64,000 bases of DNA, taken from Candidimonas humi. GTDB taxonomy: Bacteria; Pseudomonadota; Gammaproteobacteria; Burkholderiales; Burkholderiaceae_B. This document shows, in pieces, positions 39,210 to 49,591 of this stretch (positions are counted from its first letter, which is position 1; every line of letters starts with the position of its first letter). The position numbers and the translations under genes were made by a program. Where the stretch lies: NCBI RefSeq assembly GCF_019166065.1, contig NZ_JAHTBN010000009.1, positions 83,145 to 147,144 of the forward strand. The letters are read 5' to 3'. A model generated the notes under the pieces. It was not told where the DNA came from. It saw only the letters and a program-made list of their open reading frames with translations, and did no database searches.

Positions 39210-40741
39210 TCCATCTCCCCTTTGTCCAGCGCCAGTTCCTGCACCGCGGCGACGAAGGCCTGGGCGCGATGGGCATAGTTGCGGAACATGTCCATGCTGG
39301 CGCAGGCGGGCGACAGCAGCACCACGTCGCCGGGCTGCGCCAGTTCGAAGCCGCGCCGCACCGCGCGTTCCAGGGTGTCGATCTGCTCGGCCGGCACGCC
39401 GGCCGGCTCCAGCGCCTGGGCGATGGCGGGGCCGTCTCGGCCGATCAGCACCACGGCCCTGGCATGCTGGGCAGCGGCGCGCGCCAGCGGCGCAAAATCC
39501 TGGCCCTTGCCCAGGCCGCCGGCGATCAGCACCACCTTGCGGCCCAGGCCCTCCAGGCCGGCGACGGTGGCGCCCACATTGGTGCCCTTGCTGTCCTCGA
39601 CGAAATCGACGCCCGCGATGCTGCGCACGAATTCCACCCGATGCGGCTCGCCGCGATAACCGCGCAGCGCCGGCAGGACATCGGCCCAGCGCAAGCCGGC
39701 CGCGCGCGCCAGGGCCAGCGCCGCCAGCGCATTGAGCGCGTTGTGCAGGCCCTGCACCCGCAGGGCGTCGGCCGGCATCAGCCGGGTCAGGCGCCCGACG
39801 CGGCGCGGCAAGGGAATCGGCACCTGCCCGCGCCGCGGCTTGGGCGCCGCGGGCAGGTCGAAGTCCAGCACTTCGGCGACCGCCAGCCAGCGCACATCGT
39901 GGCTGGCATCCAGGCCCAGGTCGCCGTCCAGTTCGGGCGTGCCGCGGCCGAAGGAACGCACGGCGGCTCCCGCCGGATCGTCCACCATGGTGACCACCAG
40001 CGGGTCGTCGCGATTGATGACGGCGATGCGCGCCATCTTCAGCAAGCGCGCCTTGGCGGCCTGGTACGCCTGCATGGAGCCGTGCCAGTCCAGGTGATCC
40101 TGCGTCACGTTCAGGACCACGGCCGCATCGGCCTTCAGGCTGTGCGTGGCCTCGATCTGGAAGCTCGACAGTTCCAGCACCCAGGCCTCGGGCAGCGTGT
40201 CGCCGGCCAGCGCATCGCGCAGCGCCGCCAGCGCGGCGGGGCTGATATTGCCGGCCGCGCGGGTGCGCAGGCCGCCGGCCTCGCACAATTGCCGGGTCAT
40301 GGCCGTGACCGTGGTCTTGCCGTTGGTGCCCGTAACCGCCAGCACCTTGGGCCGATAACCCTGCTCGGCCATGTCGTTCAGGGCCCGCGCAAACAGTTCG
40401 ATTTCCCCTATCACCTCGATGCCGCGCTGCCTTGCCTGCGCCAGGAACGACTGCACTGGTTCTTGCAGCGGCGACAATCCCGGGCTGATGACGATGCTGC
40501 GCACGCCGTCCAGCGCCTCGGCATCCAGCGCACCCTCGCCGTAGCGTCGGTCGTCTCCGGCGTCCCGCAACTGCTCTTGCAGGGCGGCCCAGCCGGGCGG
40601 CTGCTCGCGGGTGTCGACCAGGCGCAGGCGCGCGCCGCGGTCGGCGCACCACAGCGCCGCAGCGGCACCGGTCTCCCCCAGTCCCAGTATCAGGACCAGC
40701 GGGCTGTCGGCCAGCGAGGGAAAGGTGAAATTCGTGTTCAT
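39206..40741 (-). CDS. murD: UDP-N-acetylmuramoylalanine-D-glutamate ligase MurD
   Basis: A 511-residue ligase adding D-Glu to UDP-MurNAc-L-Ala. It starts with [32 protein letters not shown], and the P-loop is [22 protein letters not shown]. The central-domain motif is [25 protein letters not shown], and the C-terminal domain has [31 protein letters not shown] and [22 protein letters not shown]. Longer than the E. coli enzyme (438), mostly through an insert around the segment [38 protein letters not shown], which is typical of this bacterial group. The start overlaps the mraY stop (ATGA). Confidence 0.96.
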   Translation of the reverse strand: MNTNFTFPSLADSPLVLILGLGETGAAAALWCADRGARLRLVDTREQPPGWAALQEQLRDAGDDRRYGEGALDAEALDGVRSIVISPGLSPLQEPVQSFLAQARQRGIEVIGEIELFARALNDMAEQGYRPKVLAVTGTNGKTTVTAMTRQLCEAGGLRTRAAGNISPAALAALRDALAGDTLPEAWVLELSSFQIEATHSLKADAAVVLNVTQDHLDWHGSMQAYQAAKARLLKMARIAVINRDDPLVVTMVDDPAGAAVRSFGRGTPELDGDLGLDASHDVRWLAVAEVLDFDLPAAPKPRRGQVPIPLPRRVGRLTRLMPADALRVQGLHNALNALAALALARAAGLRWADVLPALRGYRGEPHRVEFVRSIAGVDFVEDSKGTNVGATVAGLEGLGRKVVLIAGGLGKGQDFAPLARAAAQHARAVVLIGRDGPAIAQALEPAGVPAEQIDTLERAVRRGFELAQPGDVVLLSPACASMDMFRNYAHRAQAFVAAVQELALDKGEME

Positions 40742-41910
40742 CGCAATTTGAGTGTGGCCAGGCCCAGCAGCACCAGCATCATGGAGATGATCCAGAAACG
40801 CACCACCACCTGGGTTTCCTTCCAGCCGCCCACCTCGAAATGGTGGTGCAGCGGCGCCATGCGCAGGATCCTGCGTCCCGTGCCATAGCGCTTCTTGGTG
40901 TACTTGAAATAAGTGACCTGCAGCATCACCGACAGGGTCTCGGCCACGAACACGCCGCCCATGATGAACAGCACGATTTCCTGGCGCACGATCACCGCGA
41001 TGGTGCCCAGCGCCCCGCCCAGGGCCAGCGCCCCCACGTCGCCCATGAACACCTGGGCCGGGTAGGCGTTGAACCAGAGAAACGCGAGGCCGGCCCCGGC
41101 AATCGCCGCGCACAACACCATCAGCTCGGAAGCGCCGGGAATATACGGGAACAGCAGATACTTGGAATAATCGACGCGCCCGACGACGTAGGCGAAGATG
41201 CCGAGGGCGCTGCCCACCATCACCGTGGGCATGATGGCCAGCCCGTCCAGGCCGTCGGTCAGGTTGACGGCATTGCTGGTGCCCACGATCACGAACCAGG
41301 TCAGCGCGGCAAAGCCGAACACGCCCAGCGGGTAGCTCACGCTCTTGAAAAACGGCACGATCAAGTCGGCGCGCGTAGGCAGTTGCATGGTGAAGCCGCT
41401 CATCACCCAGTCGCGGAACAGCGGCCACAGATCGGCATTGGCCGGGGCCGACACGGCGAAAGTCAGGTAGGTGGAGGCGATCACGCCGATCACCGCCTGC
41501 CAGAAGAACTTCTTGCGCGAGGACATGCCCTCGGGGTCGCGATTGACCACTTTCTTGTAATCGTCGGCCCAGCCTATCCAGCCGAAGCCGAAAGTCACCA
41601 GCAGCACCACCCAGACGAAGCGATTGGTCCAATCGGCCCACAGCAGCGTGCTGACCGCGATGGAAATCAGGATCAGCGCCCCGCCCATGGTCGGCGTGCC
41701 GGTCTTCTGCAAATGGGATTGCGGCCCGTAGCTGCGCACGGCCTGGCCGATCTTCAGTTCGGTCAGCTTGCGTATCACGGCGGGGCCGGCGATCAGGCCG
41801 ATGAACAAGGCCGTGCCGCAAGCCAGCACCGCGCGGAACGTGATGTACTCGAAGACGCCGAAAGCGCGTATATGTTCGTCGGACAGCCAGCGGGCGATTT
41901 CAAGTAGCAT
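40738..41910 (-). CDS. mraY: Phospho-MurNAc-pentapeptide transferase MraY
   Basis: A 390-residue ten-helix membrane enzyme that makes lipid I from UDP-MurNAc-pentapeptide and undecaprenyl phosphate. Catalytic motifs: [29 protein letters not shown] (Asp pair), [19 protein letters not shown] and [23 protein letters not shown]. The length of 390 is usual for Burkholderiales (E. coli 360); the extra loop of about 30 residues contains [14 protein letters not shown]. The start is the ATG at 41910, 11 bases inside murF. Confidence 0.96.
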   Translation of the reverse strand: MLLEIARWLSDEHIRAFGVFEYITFRAVLACGTALFIGLIAGPAVIRKLTELKIGQAVRSYGPQSHLQKTGTPTMGGALILISIAVSTLLWADWTNRFVWVVLLVTFGFGWIGWADDYKKVVNRDPEGMSSRKKFFWQAVIGVIASTYLTFAVSAPANADLWPLFRDWVMSGFTMQLPTRADLIVPFFKSVSYPLGVFGFAALTWFVIVGTSNAVNLTDGLDGLAIMPTVMVGSALGIFAYVVGRVDYSKYLLFPYIPGASELMVLCAAIAGAGLAFLWFNAYPAQVFMGDVGALALGGALGTIAVIVRQEIVLFIMGGVFVAETLSVMLQVTYFKYTKKRYGTGRRILRMAPLHHHFEVGGWKETQVVVRFWIISMMLVLLGLATLKLR

Positions 41911-44677
41911 GGCGCGCCTCTTGTTCTTGTGCGTCGGATTGTTGCCGTATGGCCTGTACCACCCGTTCCATGCGGGTGCTGCGCGAGCCTTTGACCAGGA
42001 TATGGGCCGGAGCGCAGGAACGCAGGCCGGCCACCAGGGCGTCGATGGAGTCGTAGGCTTGCGCCCCGGCGCCGAAGGCATCGGCGGAGTTCCGGGCCGC
42101 AGGCCCGAAAGTCAGCAGTTGCTCGATGCCGCGTTCGCGCGCATAGGCTCCCACTTCCGCGTGCATGGCCGGCCCGTTGGCGCCCACCTCGGCCATGTCG
42201 CCCAGCACCAGCATGCGGCGCCCGGGCAGTTGCGCCAGCACATCTATGGCCGCCCGCACCGAGTCGGGATTGGCATTGTAGGTATCGTCGATGAGCTGCA
42301 GGCCGCCAGGCAGCACGCTGGGCTGCATGCGGCCCGCCACCGGATTGAACTGTTCCAGGCCGGACACCACCGCGTCCAGCGGGGCGCCTGCAGCGCAAGC
42401 GCAGGCCGCGGCGGCCAGCGCGTTGCGCAGATTGTGCAGCCCCGGGGCGCGCAGCGCCAGGGCGCGTACGCCGGCCGGCGTATGCAATTGGCAGCGGGTG
42501 CCGCGCGATTCGGCATGGATATCGTCGGCATGGACGTCGAAGCCCGGGTCGAAACCGAACACGCGCAGGAGCCTCGCGCCCGCCAGGCGGCGCCAGGTAT
42601 CGGTGTAGGCGTCGTCGCCGGGAAACACCGCGACGCCATCATCGGGCAGGGACTGCAGCACCGCGCCGTTCTCCAGCGCCACGGCCTCGACGCTGTGCAT
42701 GAATTCCTGATGCTCGCGCTGGGCATTGTTGACCAGGGCCACCGTAGGCCGCGCCATCTCGGCCAGGATCGCTATCTCGCCCGGATGATTCATGCCGAGC
42801 TCGAAGACCGCCGCGCGGTGCGTGGCGCGCAGGCGCAGCAGTGTGAGCGGCACGCCGATATCGTTGTTCAAGTTGCCGGACGTGGCCAGCGCGTCGTCGT
42901 GCAGCCAGGCACGCAGGACGGATGCCACCATTTCCTTGGTGGTGGTCTTGCCGTTGCTGCCGGTGACCGCAATCACGGGCAGGCTGAACCGGCGGCGCCA
43001 CGCGGCGCCGATACGCGCCAGCGCCGCGCGCGTATCGCCCAGCTCGAACTGGTGCAGGCCGACGGCCGGATCGCGTTGCGCCACCACTGCCGCGCAGGCG
43101 CCGGCCTGCCGGGCGCGCTCCAGATACTCGTGGCCGTCGAAAGACTCGCCCTTCAGAGCGATGAACAGCTCGCCGGGCCGCAGGCTGCGGGTGTCGGTCG
43201 ACACCGCCAACCCGTGCCCCCAGCTCAGCGCAAAGCCGGCCCACTCGCGATCGTCGAAGAGCGTGCGCCGGCCGGCGGTTTCCTGGTAGGTTTCGTGCCC
43301 CTTGCCGGCCACCAGCACCACGTCGCCGGGCTGCGCCGACCACACGGCGCCCAGGATCGCCAGGGCGCGGTCCAGCTCGACCGTCGGCGTGCCGCGCATG
43401 CCGGCCACGACCTGCGCGGCGATGTCGCTCGGATCTTCCGAGCGCGGATTGTCGCTGGTGACCACCGCGGCATCGGCCAGCCGGGAGGCGATTTCGCCCA
43501 TCATGGGGCGCTTGCCGCTGTCGCGGCCTCCGCCGCAGCCGAACACGCACACCAGCCTGCCGCCGCGCGCCTGCGCCACCTGGCGCAAGGCCAGCAAAGC
43601 CCGTTCCAGCGCATCGGGCGTATGCGCGTAATCCACCACGACCATGGGCAGGGCCGCCGCGCCTTCGCCCGCGACGGCGGGTTCCACGATCTGCAGGCGC
43701 CCCTCTACCGGACGCAGCGCAGCCAGGGCGCGGGCAATCCGGGCCAAGGTCCAGCCCAGCTCGCGCAGCGCGCCCGCGACCAGCAGCAGGTTGGACACAT
43801 TGTGTTCGCCCACCAGGCGGGTAACGATCTGCGCAGTGCCCTGCGCCGTAACCAGATTGAAAATCAGGCCGTAGGTGCCGGCCTGGATGTCCTGGGCCTG
43901 CAGGCCGGCGTCCGGCTCGTGTCCGAGCGTATAGCCCACGCATCGGGCCACCGGCGCCGTCACGTACAACTGCCGTCCCGCCTCGTCGTCCAGGTTCACC
44001 ACCGCCGCGCGCAGCCCCGGCCAGTCGAACAGCGCAAACTTGGCGGCGCGATAGTTTTCGAGGCTGCCGTGATAATCCAGGTGATCGCGAGTCAGGTTGG
44101 TGAAGCCCGCGATCTCTATGCGCACCTGTTCCAGGCGGCCCTGCTCGAGACCGATGGACGACGCCTCGAGCGCCGCCGCCTTGCCGCCGGCGGCACGGAT
44201 GGCCGCCAGGCTGCGATGCATGGTGAGCACATCGGGCGTGGTCAAGGCCCCGCCCAGATTGGTGCCGTCGGGCAATGTCACCCCCAGCGTCCCCACCGTG
44301 CCGCAAGGCACGCCTTCCTGGTTCAGGGCCGCGGCAAGCCATTGCACCGTCGTGGTCTTGCCGTTGGTGCCCGTCACCGCCAGCACCGACATATGGCTGG
44401 AGGGCTCGCCGTACCAGCCGTGCGCCACCGCGCCCAGCAAGCCGCGCAGGCCCTCGACCTGCAGCACTTGCGCGCCGGCCGGCACCGGGCCGGCCTCGGC
44501 CACTACGGCCGCCGCGCCGCGCGCCAGCGCGTCTTCTATATAGAGGCGCCCGTCGCCGGCCAGGCCGGGGCAGGCGAAGAACACATCGCCGGCGCCGATC
44601 TGGCGCGAGTCCAGGCACAGATGGGCCGCCGCATTGACGCGGCCGCGCAGCCAGTCGATGATCTGCTGCGCGCCCAT
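41900..44677 (-). CDS. murE-murF: Fused MurE-MurF ligase
   Basis: A 925-residue fusion of two successive Mur ligases. Residues 1 to about 484 are MurE, with the P-loop TGTNGKTT at 102-109, DHLDYHG and the D-N-P-R motif at 409-412, which marks meso-diaminopimelate as the third residue. From about 486 it is MurF, with P-loop TGSNGKTT at 572-579, [16 protein letters not shown] and [18 protein letters not shown]. Both halves look complete, so the protein should add meso-DAP and then D-Ala-D-Ala. The fusion is known in Bordetella and related Alcaligenaceae. The start overlaps the ftsI stop by one base. Confidence 0.97.
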   Translation of the reverse strand: MGAQQIIDWLRGRVNAAAHLCLDSRQIGAGDVFFACPGLAGDGRLYIEDALARGAAAVVAEAGPVPAGAQVLQVEGLRGLLGAVAHGWYGEPSSHMSVLAVTGTNGKTTTVQWLAAALNQEGVPCGTVGTLGVTLPDGTNLGGALTTPDVLTMHRSLAAIRAAGGKAAALEASSIGLEQGRLEQVRIEIAGFTNLTRDHLDYHGSLENYRAAKFALFDWPGLRAAVVNLDDEAGRQLYVTAPVARCVGYTLGHEPDAGLQAQDIQAGTYGLIFNLVTAQGTAQIVTRLVGEHNVSNLLLVAGALRELGWTLARIARALAALRPVEGRLQIVEPAVAGEGAAALPMVVVDYAHTPDALERALLALRQVAQARGGRLVCVFGCGGGRDSGKRPMMGEIASRLADAAVVTSDNPRSEDPSDIAAQVVAGMRGTPTVELDRALAILGAVWSAQPGDVVLVAGKGHETYQETAGRRTLFDDREWAGFALSWGHGLAVSTDTRSLRPGELFIALKGESFDGHEYLERARQAGACAAVVAQRDPAVGLHQFELGDTRAALARIGAAWRRRFSLPVIAVTGSNGKTTTKEMVASVLRAWLHDDALATSGNLNNDIGVPLTLLRLRATHRAAVFELGMNHPGEIAILAEMARPTVALVNNAQREHQEFMHSVEAVALENGAVLQSLPDDGVAVFPGDDAYTDTWRRLAGARLLRVFGFDPGFDVHADDIHAESRGTRCQLHTPAGVRALALRAPGLHNLRNALAAAACACAAGAPLDAVVSGLEQFNPVAGRMQPSVLPGGLQLIDDTYNANPDSVRAAIDVLAQLPGRRMLVLGDMAEVGANGPAMHAEVGAYARERGIEQLLTFGPAARNSADAFGAGAQAYDSIDALVAGLRSCAPAHILVKGSRSTRMERVVQAIRQQSDAQEQEARHAT

Positions 44678-46407
44678 CAGCGCCTCCCTTCCCGGCCGTT
44701 GACCGCCACCAGGGAGTCCACCGGCGCGTCGGGCTGCACGCCCAGGCGACGCAGGGTGCTGCCCATGACACTGGAGAACACCGGCCCCGACACCACGGCG
44801 CCGTAATAGCCGCCGGCGTGAGGCTCATCGATGGATATCGCGACCACCACGCGCGGGTCGGACACGGGGCCGAAGCCTACGTATGAGCCACGGTATTGCG
44901 TGCGGCTGTAATGGCCGTTGACGATCTGGCGCGCCGTGCCGCTCTTGCCGGCTACCCGATAGCCGGGCACCTTCACTCGGGCGCCCTCGGGCCCCGCGGC
45001 GGCTTCGAGCATGGCGCGGATCAGGCCGGCTATGCGCGGCGAGAAAATCTGCACGCTGGCCGCCTTGCCCTTGCGCTTGAGCAAGGTGAGCGACACCATG
45101 TCGCCATTGCGGGCGAACACGGTATAGGCATGGGCGATCTGCAATAGCGACACCGACAGGCCATAGCCGTAGGCCATGGTGGCGCGCTCGATCGGGCGCC
45201 AGCGTTCCCAGGGCCGCAAGCGGCCTGAGGCCACGCCCGGGAAATTCGCCTGCGGCGCCCGCCCGAACCCCAGATTGGTGAAGTTGTCCCACATTTCCTG
45301 AGAAGTCAGCAGCTCGGAAATCATGGTCATGCCGATATTGCTGGAGCGGCGCAGAATACCCGCCACGTTCAGGTAGCCGTTACTGCTGACGTCGGTAATG
45401 GTCGCACCCTGGTAGCGGTAATGGCCATTGCCGGTGTTGAACATCGTCGAAGTGGTGATGCGGCCGAGCTGCAGCGCCAGTGCCGCCGTGAACGGCTTCA
45501 TGATGGAGCCGGGCTCGAACGTGTCGGTGATGACACGGTTGCGCAGCGCCGAACCCTTGCGGTCCTCGCGATTGTTCGGATCGTAGGTGGGCAGGTTGGC
45601 CAGCGCCAGGATTTCGCCGGTGCGCACGTCGACGATGATCCCCGCGGCCGACTTGGCCTGGTGCAAGTCCAGCGCCTTCTTCAGCGCCGTCTGCAGATCG
45701 AACTGCAGCCCGGAATCGATCGACAGGCTCAGGTCCTGTCCATTGACCGGCGGCACGACCGCGCGCACGTCCTCCACCACGCGGCCCAGGCGATCCTTGA
45801 TCACGCGGCGGCTGCCGGGCTTGCCCTGAAGCTCGGAATTGAAGGCCAGTTCCACGCCCTCGATGCCCTGGTCCTCGATATTGGTGAAGCCCACCACGTG
45901 CGCCATCACGTCCCCTTCGGGGTAGTAGCGCCGCATTTCGCCTTGCTGGTGGAAGCCCGGGACCTTGAGCTGCTTGACCTGTGCGGCTATGTCCAGCGGC
46001 ACCTGGCGTTTGATATAGACGAAATTCTTGTCCTCGTCGGTGATCCGGCCCTGGATGTCCTGCACCGACATGCCCAGCAGCTTGCCCAGCGCCGCAAGCT
46101 GCTGCGGCGTGGCGTCCTTGGCGTCTTCGGGTATGGCCCAGATGGCGCGCGCAGGCACGCTGGAGGCCAGCACCACCGAGCCGCTGCGATCGAATATCTT
46201 GCCGCGCGTCGCGGGCAATACCAGCGTGCGCTCGTAGCGCCGCTCGCCCTGCTGCTGCAGGAACTCGGTCGACAGGCCCTGCAGGTACAGCGCCTTGAGT
46301 ATCAGCGCCACGAAGCTCAGCAGCAACAGCATCAGCACCAGCTTGGAACGCCAGAGCGGCATCTGCGCATTCAGCACGGGGCTGGCGTGGAAACGCACCC
46401 GTTTCAT
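44677..46407 (-). CDS. ftsI: Septal penicillin-binding protein 3 (FtsI), class B
   Basis: A 576-residue transpeptidase that cross-links septal peptidoglycan. A short cytoplasmic tail and one membrane helix (about 21-43) precede the pedestal domain (RGKIFDRSGSVVLASS) and the transpeptidase domain. The active-site Ser is S301 in GSIMK (S-x-x-K; Ile-Met instead of the Thr-Val of the E. coli protein). S-x-N is SSN in RRSSNIGM, and K-S-G-T is VAGKSGTARQI. It overlaps ftsL by four bases and murE by one. Confidence 0.95.
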   Translation of the reverse strand: MKRVRFHASPVLNAQMPLWRSKLVLMLLLLSFVALILKALYLQGLSTEFLQQQGERRYERTLVLPATRGKIFDRSGSVVLASSVPARAIWAIPEDAKDATPQQLAALGKLLGMSVQDIQGRITDEDKNFVYIKRQVPLDIAAQVKQLKVPGFHQQGEMRRYYPEGDVMAHVVGFTNIEDQGIEGVELAFNSELQGKPGSRRVIKDRLGRVVEDVRAVVPPVNGQDLSLSIDSGLQFDLQTALKKALDLHQAKSAAGIIVDVRTGEILALANLPTYDPNNREDRKGSALRNRVITDTFEPGSIMKPFTAALALQLGRITTSTMFNTGNGHYRYQGATITDVSSNGYLNVAGILRRSSNIGMTMISELLTSQEMWDNFTNLGFGRAPQANFPGVASGRLRPWERWRPIERATMAYGYGLSVSLLQIAHAYTVFARNGDMVSLTLLKRKGKAASVQIFSPRIAGLIRAMLEAAAGPEGARVKVPGYRVAGKSGTARQIVNGHYSRTQYRGSYVGFGPVSDPRVVVAISIDEPHAGGYYGAVVSGPVFSSVMGSTLRRLGVQPDAPVDSLVAVNGREGRR

Positions 46408-46949
46408 TGGTGGCCTCCTGTCTGGGGCTTGTGTGCTGCTGCAGCGGCGGAGGTCCGGGCCGCGGCGGAATGAGCCGTGCCCGGCCTAGCAGCGCCATGC
46501 GGAGCCGGCTTGGATCGCGCCGCGCCAGGCCTGGCCGCATTGGATCGGGCCGCGTTCGGTCGGGCTGCGTTCGGTCGGGCCGCGCCGGACCGGGAGGTGC
46601 CGGGCTTGGCCGGCTTGCGGGCGGCCGCCTGCGGCTTGGATGTCTGGATGGAAGCAGGAATGGTGACGGCCACGGAACCGGGATTGGGGCCTTGGGATAC
46701 ATAGATGATGGAGCCCGGCGCGACATTGACCATCTTCAGGTCCTGGCGGGCAATGCCGTCGATGCGGGCATTGCGCACCAGCTCGGCGCGTTCCAGTTGC
46801 AGGCGGCGCCAATCGGTATCCAGTTCGTGCGCCTTGTCCGACAAACGGTCCGACTGAATGAAAAGCCGGCGCGACTGAAAGCGCGCCGTGACCAGTGAAA
46901 TCGCCGATGACATCAGCAGCACCGCGACGATGGCAATGAGGCGTCCCAT
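46404..46949 (-). CDS. ftsL: Cell division protein FtsL with a long basic tail
   Basis: A 181-residue bitopic protein of the FtsQBL complex. The membrane helix is at about 3-22 (RLIAIVAVLLMSSAISLVTARF), followed by a coiled-coil leucine/heptad region (SRRLFIQSDRLSDKAHELDTDWRRLQLERAELV) and the beta-like end GIARQDLKMVNVAPGSIIYV, where FtsL usually stops. Here about 80 more residues follow, rich in Ala, Arg, Pro and Ser, including five [GN]AAR[PS] repeats (122-146). The tail would lie in the periplasm and is strongly basic. It overlaps rsmH by one base and ftsI by four. Confidence 0.9.
   Translation of the reverse strand: MGRLIAIVAVLLMSSAISLVTARFQSRRLFIQSDRLSDKAHELDTDWRRLQLERAELVRNARIDGIARQDLKMVNVAPGSIIYVSQGPNPGSVAVTIPASIQTSKPQAAARKPAKPGTSRSGAARPNAARPNAARSNAARPGAARSKPAPHGAARPGTAHSAAARTSAAAAAHKPQTGGHQ
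46512..46586 (-). repeat. Five 15-base tandem repeats inside ftsL
   Basis: The codons for residues 122-146 of FtsL repeat a 15-base unit five times, encoding [GN]AAR[PS]. Copies are similar but not identical at the DNA level, so unit number may vary by slippage. The repeat stays in frame because the unit is a multiple of three. Confidence 0.75.
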
Positions 46950-48013
46950 TATGTCCGCCCTCCGCGCCGGCGCGCCGGCGCCGCGCCTGGCGGCGTGCCG
47001 ACAAACGAAGCGCCGCCATCCGGCGGCAGGGGTTCGTGCGTGCGTTCGGCCACTCGCAGCACCGCCGAGCGCGCCCGGGCATTGCCCGCCACTTCATCGG
47101 GCTCGGCCAGCACCCGCCCCAGCGACAATAATATGGGCCGCGGCATGTCTTTCTCGGGAATCGGCAGGCGTGCCTGGGCCGCCGCCGGACGCGACGCAGC
47201 AGCGATGCACTGCTTCACCATACGATCCTCGAGAGAATGGAAACTGATCACCGCCAGCCGCCCCCTGGGTGCCAGAAGTTTCAGAACTGCCGCGAGGGCG
47301 AGCGCCAACTCTTCGAGTTCCCGATTGAGGTGAATCCGTAAAGCCTGAAAGGTACGAGTGGCCGGGTGCTGGCCCTTCTCGCGCGTGCGGACAACGCCGG
47401 CGACGAGCTCGGCGAGGTCGAGCGTGGTGCGCAGCGGCCGGGATTCGCGGCGAGCTGCAACCGCCTTTGCAATCTGGAAAGCAAACCGTTCTTCGCCATA
47501 TCGAGCTATGACCTCCCGTATTTCATCAACACTGGCTTCGGCCAGCCACTGAGCCGCGGTCGGGCCGCTGCTCGTATCCATCCGCATGTCCAGCGGGCCT
47601 TCACGCATGAAGGAAAACCCGCGGGCCGCGTCATCTATCTGCGGGGACGAAACCCCCAGATCCAACATCACTCCGTCGACCTGGTCCACGCCCAGGTCCT
47701 GCAGGCATTCGCGCATGCTGGCAAACCCCGCATGCACCACCTCGACACGCGGATCCTCGGCACGCAGCGCCTGCGCCTGGGCGATCGCCTCGGGGTCCTT
47801 GTCGAAGACCACCAGCCGCGCATCGTCGGCCAGGCAACTCAACAACAAGCGGCTGTGCCCACCCCTGCCGAAAGTGCCGTCCACGAATACCCCGCTGCGC
47901 CTGGCCGGCAATGCCTCCAAAGACCCGCGACGCGCCGACTTGGCGCTGAACTGCGGATCCACCAGGGCGCCGACCGTAGGTTCGAGCAGCACGGACCGAT
48001 GCGTGAACGCCAT
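46949..48013 (-). CDS. rsmH: 16S rRNA m4C1402 methyltransferase RsmH (MraW)
   Basis: A 354-residue SAM-dependent methyltransferase acting on C1402 of 16S rRNA. The N-terminus [14 protein letters not shown], the SAM loop [41 protein letters not shown] and the late [14 protein letters not shown] are diagnostic. A C-terminal Arg/Pro-rich extension ([12 protein letters not shown]) follows the usual end. An insert near residue 25 ([20 protein letters not shown]) is longer than in E. coli. It begins eight bases after mraZ ends. Confidence 0.96.
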   Translation of the reverse strand: MAFTHRSVLLEPTVGALVDPQFSAKSARRGSLEALPARRSGVFVDGTFGRGGHSRLLLSCLADDARLVVFDKDPEAIAQAQALRAEDPRVEVVHAGFASMRECLQDLGVDQVDGVMLDLGVSSPQIDDAARGFSFMREGPLDMRMDTSSGPTAAQWLAEASVDEIREVIARYGEERFAFQIAKAVAARRESRPLRTTLDLAELVAGVVRTREKGQHPATRTFQALRIHLNRELEELALALAAVLKLLAPRGRLAVISFHSLEDRMVKQCIAAASRPAAAQARLPIPEKDMPRPILLSLGRVLAEPDEVAGNARARSAVLRVAERTHEPLPPDGGASFVGTPPGAAPARRRGGRT

Positions 48014-48021
48014 GGCCCGGT

Positions 48022-48453
48022 TCAGAAAGAGAATTGATCCAGTGCTTCAGGCATGCCCTTGGCGAGATCCTCCGCCTCTCGGCGTGACCACTCGGCGGCA
48101 TCCCATACTTCGAAATGGCTCCCCATTCCCAAAAGCATGATTTCGCGAGTCAAGCCGGCGGCCGTGCGCAGTTCGGGAGCGATCAGGATGCGCCCGGCGG
48201 CGTCCATGTCCACGTCCTGCGCATTGCCCAGCAGCAAACGCTGCAGGGGCCGGGCAGTCATGGGGAACGCCGCGATCTGCTCGCGCTTCTTTTCCCACAC
48301 TGGACGGGGATAGAGAAGCAGACAGCCATCGGGATGGCGCGTCAGGGTCAGGCGGCCTTCGACCTGCGAGACGAGCGCGTCACGATGCCGGGTCGGAATC
48401 GAGATCCTCCCCTTGGCATCCAATGTGAGTGCGCTGCTACCCTGAAACACCAC
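48022..48453 (-). CDS. mraZ: Transcriptional regulator MraZ
   Basis: A 143-residue double AbrB-like (SpoVT-AbrB) DNA-binding protein that represses its own operon. The two domains begin with [19 protein letters not shown] and [16 protein letters not shown]. The start is GTG (48451-48453), followed by a second GTG. It is the first gene of the dcw operon, 8 bases before rsmH, and directly follows the MraZ boxes and promoter. Confidence 0.95.
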   Translation of the reverse strand: MVFQGSSALTLDAKGRISIPTRHRDALVSQVEGRLTLTRHPDGCLLLYPRPVWEKKREQIAAFPMTARPLQRLLLGNAQDVDMDAAGRILIAPELRTAAGLTREIMLLGMGSHFEVWDAAEWSRREAEDLAKGMPEALDQFSF

Positions 48454-48496
48454 TTAGACTCCACTTTTTTACACTGTTTCCTACTTTTCCCCACTC
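48454..48496 (-). promoter_or_regulatory. MraZ boxes (10-base direct repeats)
   Basis: Read on the minus strand, four units of about ten bases follow each other: AGTGGGGAAA, AGTAGGAAAC, AGTGTAAAAA and AGTGGAGTCT, then AAGTGG directly before the mraZ start. Known MraZ boxes are TGGGN repeats spaced to one per helical turn (10 bases). The units overlap the -10 element and start site of the promoter. Confidence 0.8.
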
Positions 48497-48521
48497 TACG
48501 GGAAGCGGCGCAGGAGGTCAA
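48493..48521 (-). promoter_or_regulatory. Main promoter of the dcw operon (mraZp)
   Basis: TTGACC (48516-48521) and TAGAGT (48493-48498) on the minus strand are separated by exactly 17 bases. Transcription would begin about seven bases downstream, inside the MraZ boxes, so MraZ bound there would block it. This is the best sigma-70 match seen in the cluster. Confidence 0.75.
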
Positions 48522-48983
48522 GCGCCGTTTCTTGTTTTTTTCAATAACGACAAGCACTTAGCGACTACCTCTTATATTTGGCTATGAGAAAACTTTAGAT
48601 AAATCAAGAAATTGCATATTTATCTAGAAGTCATTCATTAAGATGCGGAGGCTACGCGGGCCATTCTGTTTTGCAATTACTAACACTCGGGTCACGGTAG
48701 GACGCAGCGGAGTCGTCGCTGCCAGTACGGAACCTCGAAGCCGGCAGCCGCGGGCAAGCACACGCATCGAAAGACATGGCGCACGCATGTCTGGAGCAAG
48801 GTTCGGGGAACCGGACGGAAAGGCCGGGAGAAACACGGGAGGGGAATACGGGAGGGAACGGCCGGGAGGAATAAAAAGAGAAGAAGAAAAGATAGATCAG
48901 ATGCAGATGCCGGGCCCGGCCGCGCCGGGCGCCGCCGGAAAACCGCAGCACGCCACCGGGCACGGAAAAAACGCAATCGAAAA
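48522..48983. other. Non-coding interval between the dcw promoter and rnpB
   Basis: 462 bases with no supported gene. 48530-48650 is markedly AT-rich. A purine-rich tract runs from about 48815 to 48895 (many GGGAGG and AGAAGAAAAG stretches). Two T-runs (on the minus strand, 48964-48985) follow the rnpB 3' end and probably help to end its transcript. A frame of 225 codons on the plus strand runs through rnpB and is rejected. Confidence 0.5.
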
Positions 48984-49393
48984 ACGGGACAAGTCTGTAG
49001 GCCGGATTCTGTACGCCGGGCGAACCCGGCGGGCAATCATTCCTCTGGGCGCGGCATTGCTGCCGCGCTCTAGCCATCTACCCGCATGCTGGAGCGAGCC
49101 GCCCTCCGGGCCGAAGCCCACGCATGCCTATTTGATGTTGCTCCGGATAGAGGTTGCCGCGTTTCACCCTGCGACGCCGCGGCCCGTTGCCGGACCGCGC
49201 GGCACGGAAGTGGCCGTGCCGGTGCATGCCATGGGCATGCCCGCGCCACAGACTCGTCTCTGTGGCCCTGTTCCTCGGCCCGCGGCGCTTGTTCGGCGCC
49301 GCTCGCCGGGCGGCCGTTAGCCGCTATCCTGCTCTGTGGAGTCCGGACCTTCCTCGATGCCGCGTACGACACCGCGATTGCCCGACCTGCCCC
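48984..49393 (-). ncRNA. rnpB: RNase P RNA (class A)
   Basis: The catalytic RNA that trims tRNA 5' ends. On the minus strand, the conserved start GAGGAAGGTCCGGACTCC lies near 49340-49357, CR-type segments follow (AGGGTGAAACG at about 49166-49176), and the end has ACAGAATCCGGCCTACAGAC. Helix P1 can be written: GGGGCAGGTC (49384-49393) pairs with GACTTGTCCC (48986-48995) over ten base pairs including G-U pairs. This sets the ends at about 49393 and 48984 (about 410 nt). A -10 TATACA lies just upstream (49404-49409), and T-runs follow the 3' end. Ends are accurate to a few bases. Confidence 0.93.
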
Positions 49394-49403
49394 GCACCGG
49401 CAT

Positions 49404-49409
49404 TGTATA
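49404..49409 (-). promoter_or_regulatory. -10 element of rnpB
   Basis: TATACA on the minus strand (TGTATA on the plus strand) lies about seven bases before the likely first nucleotide of rnpB (49393-49397). No good -35 hexamer is visible 17 bases further upstream. Confidence 0.5.
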
Positions 49410-49591
49410 GGAAGCGGGCCGCCCGCCAGAGCCCCCCCGGGCCGGCCGACCCCGAAAGGGCGCGCCGCACGGCCGCCGGACAAGCGCGGCGGCAACCTGC
49501 GACAATATGGCTTTGGCGCGCACGCTCGATAGCGGCTGCGTATATGTCCCAAGACCTCGCGCGCCGACTTCCCCCCCGACCGAAACACCTC

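Noticed and set aside
39210..40652. N-terminal extension of FtsW by about 480 codons
   Set aside because: The stretch is the antiparallel-phase reading of murD. FtsW begins at 39209 with an ATGA overlap to murD.
41768..44806. 1012-codon frame on the plus strand opposite murE-murF
   Set aside because: It is antisense to a clear Mur ligase fusion, is rich in His, Arg, Gln and Gly as expected from the complement of GC-rich coding DNA, and has no motif or ribosome-binding site.
48643..49320. 225-codon frame on the plus strand across rnpB
   Set aside because: It reads through the reverse complement of RNase P RNA and is not a protein gene.
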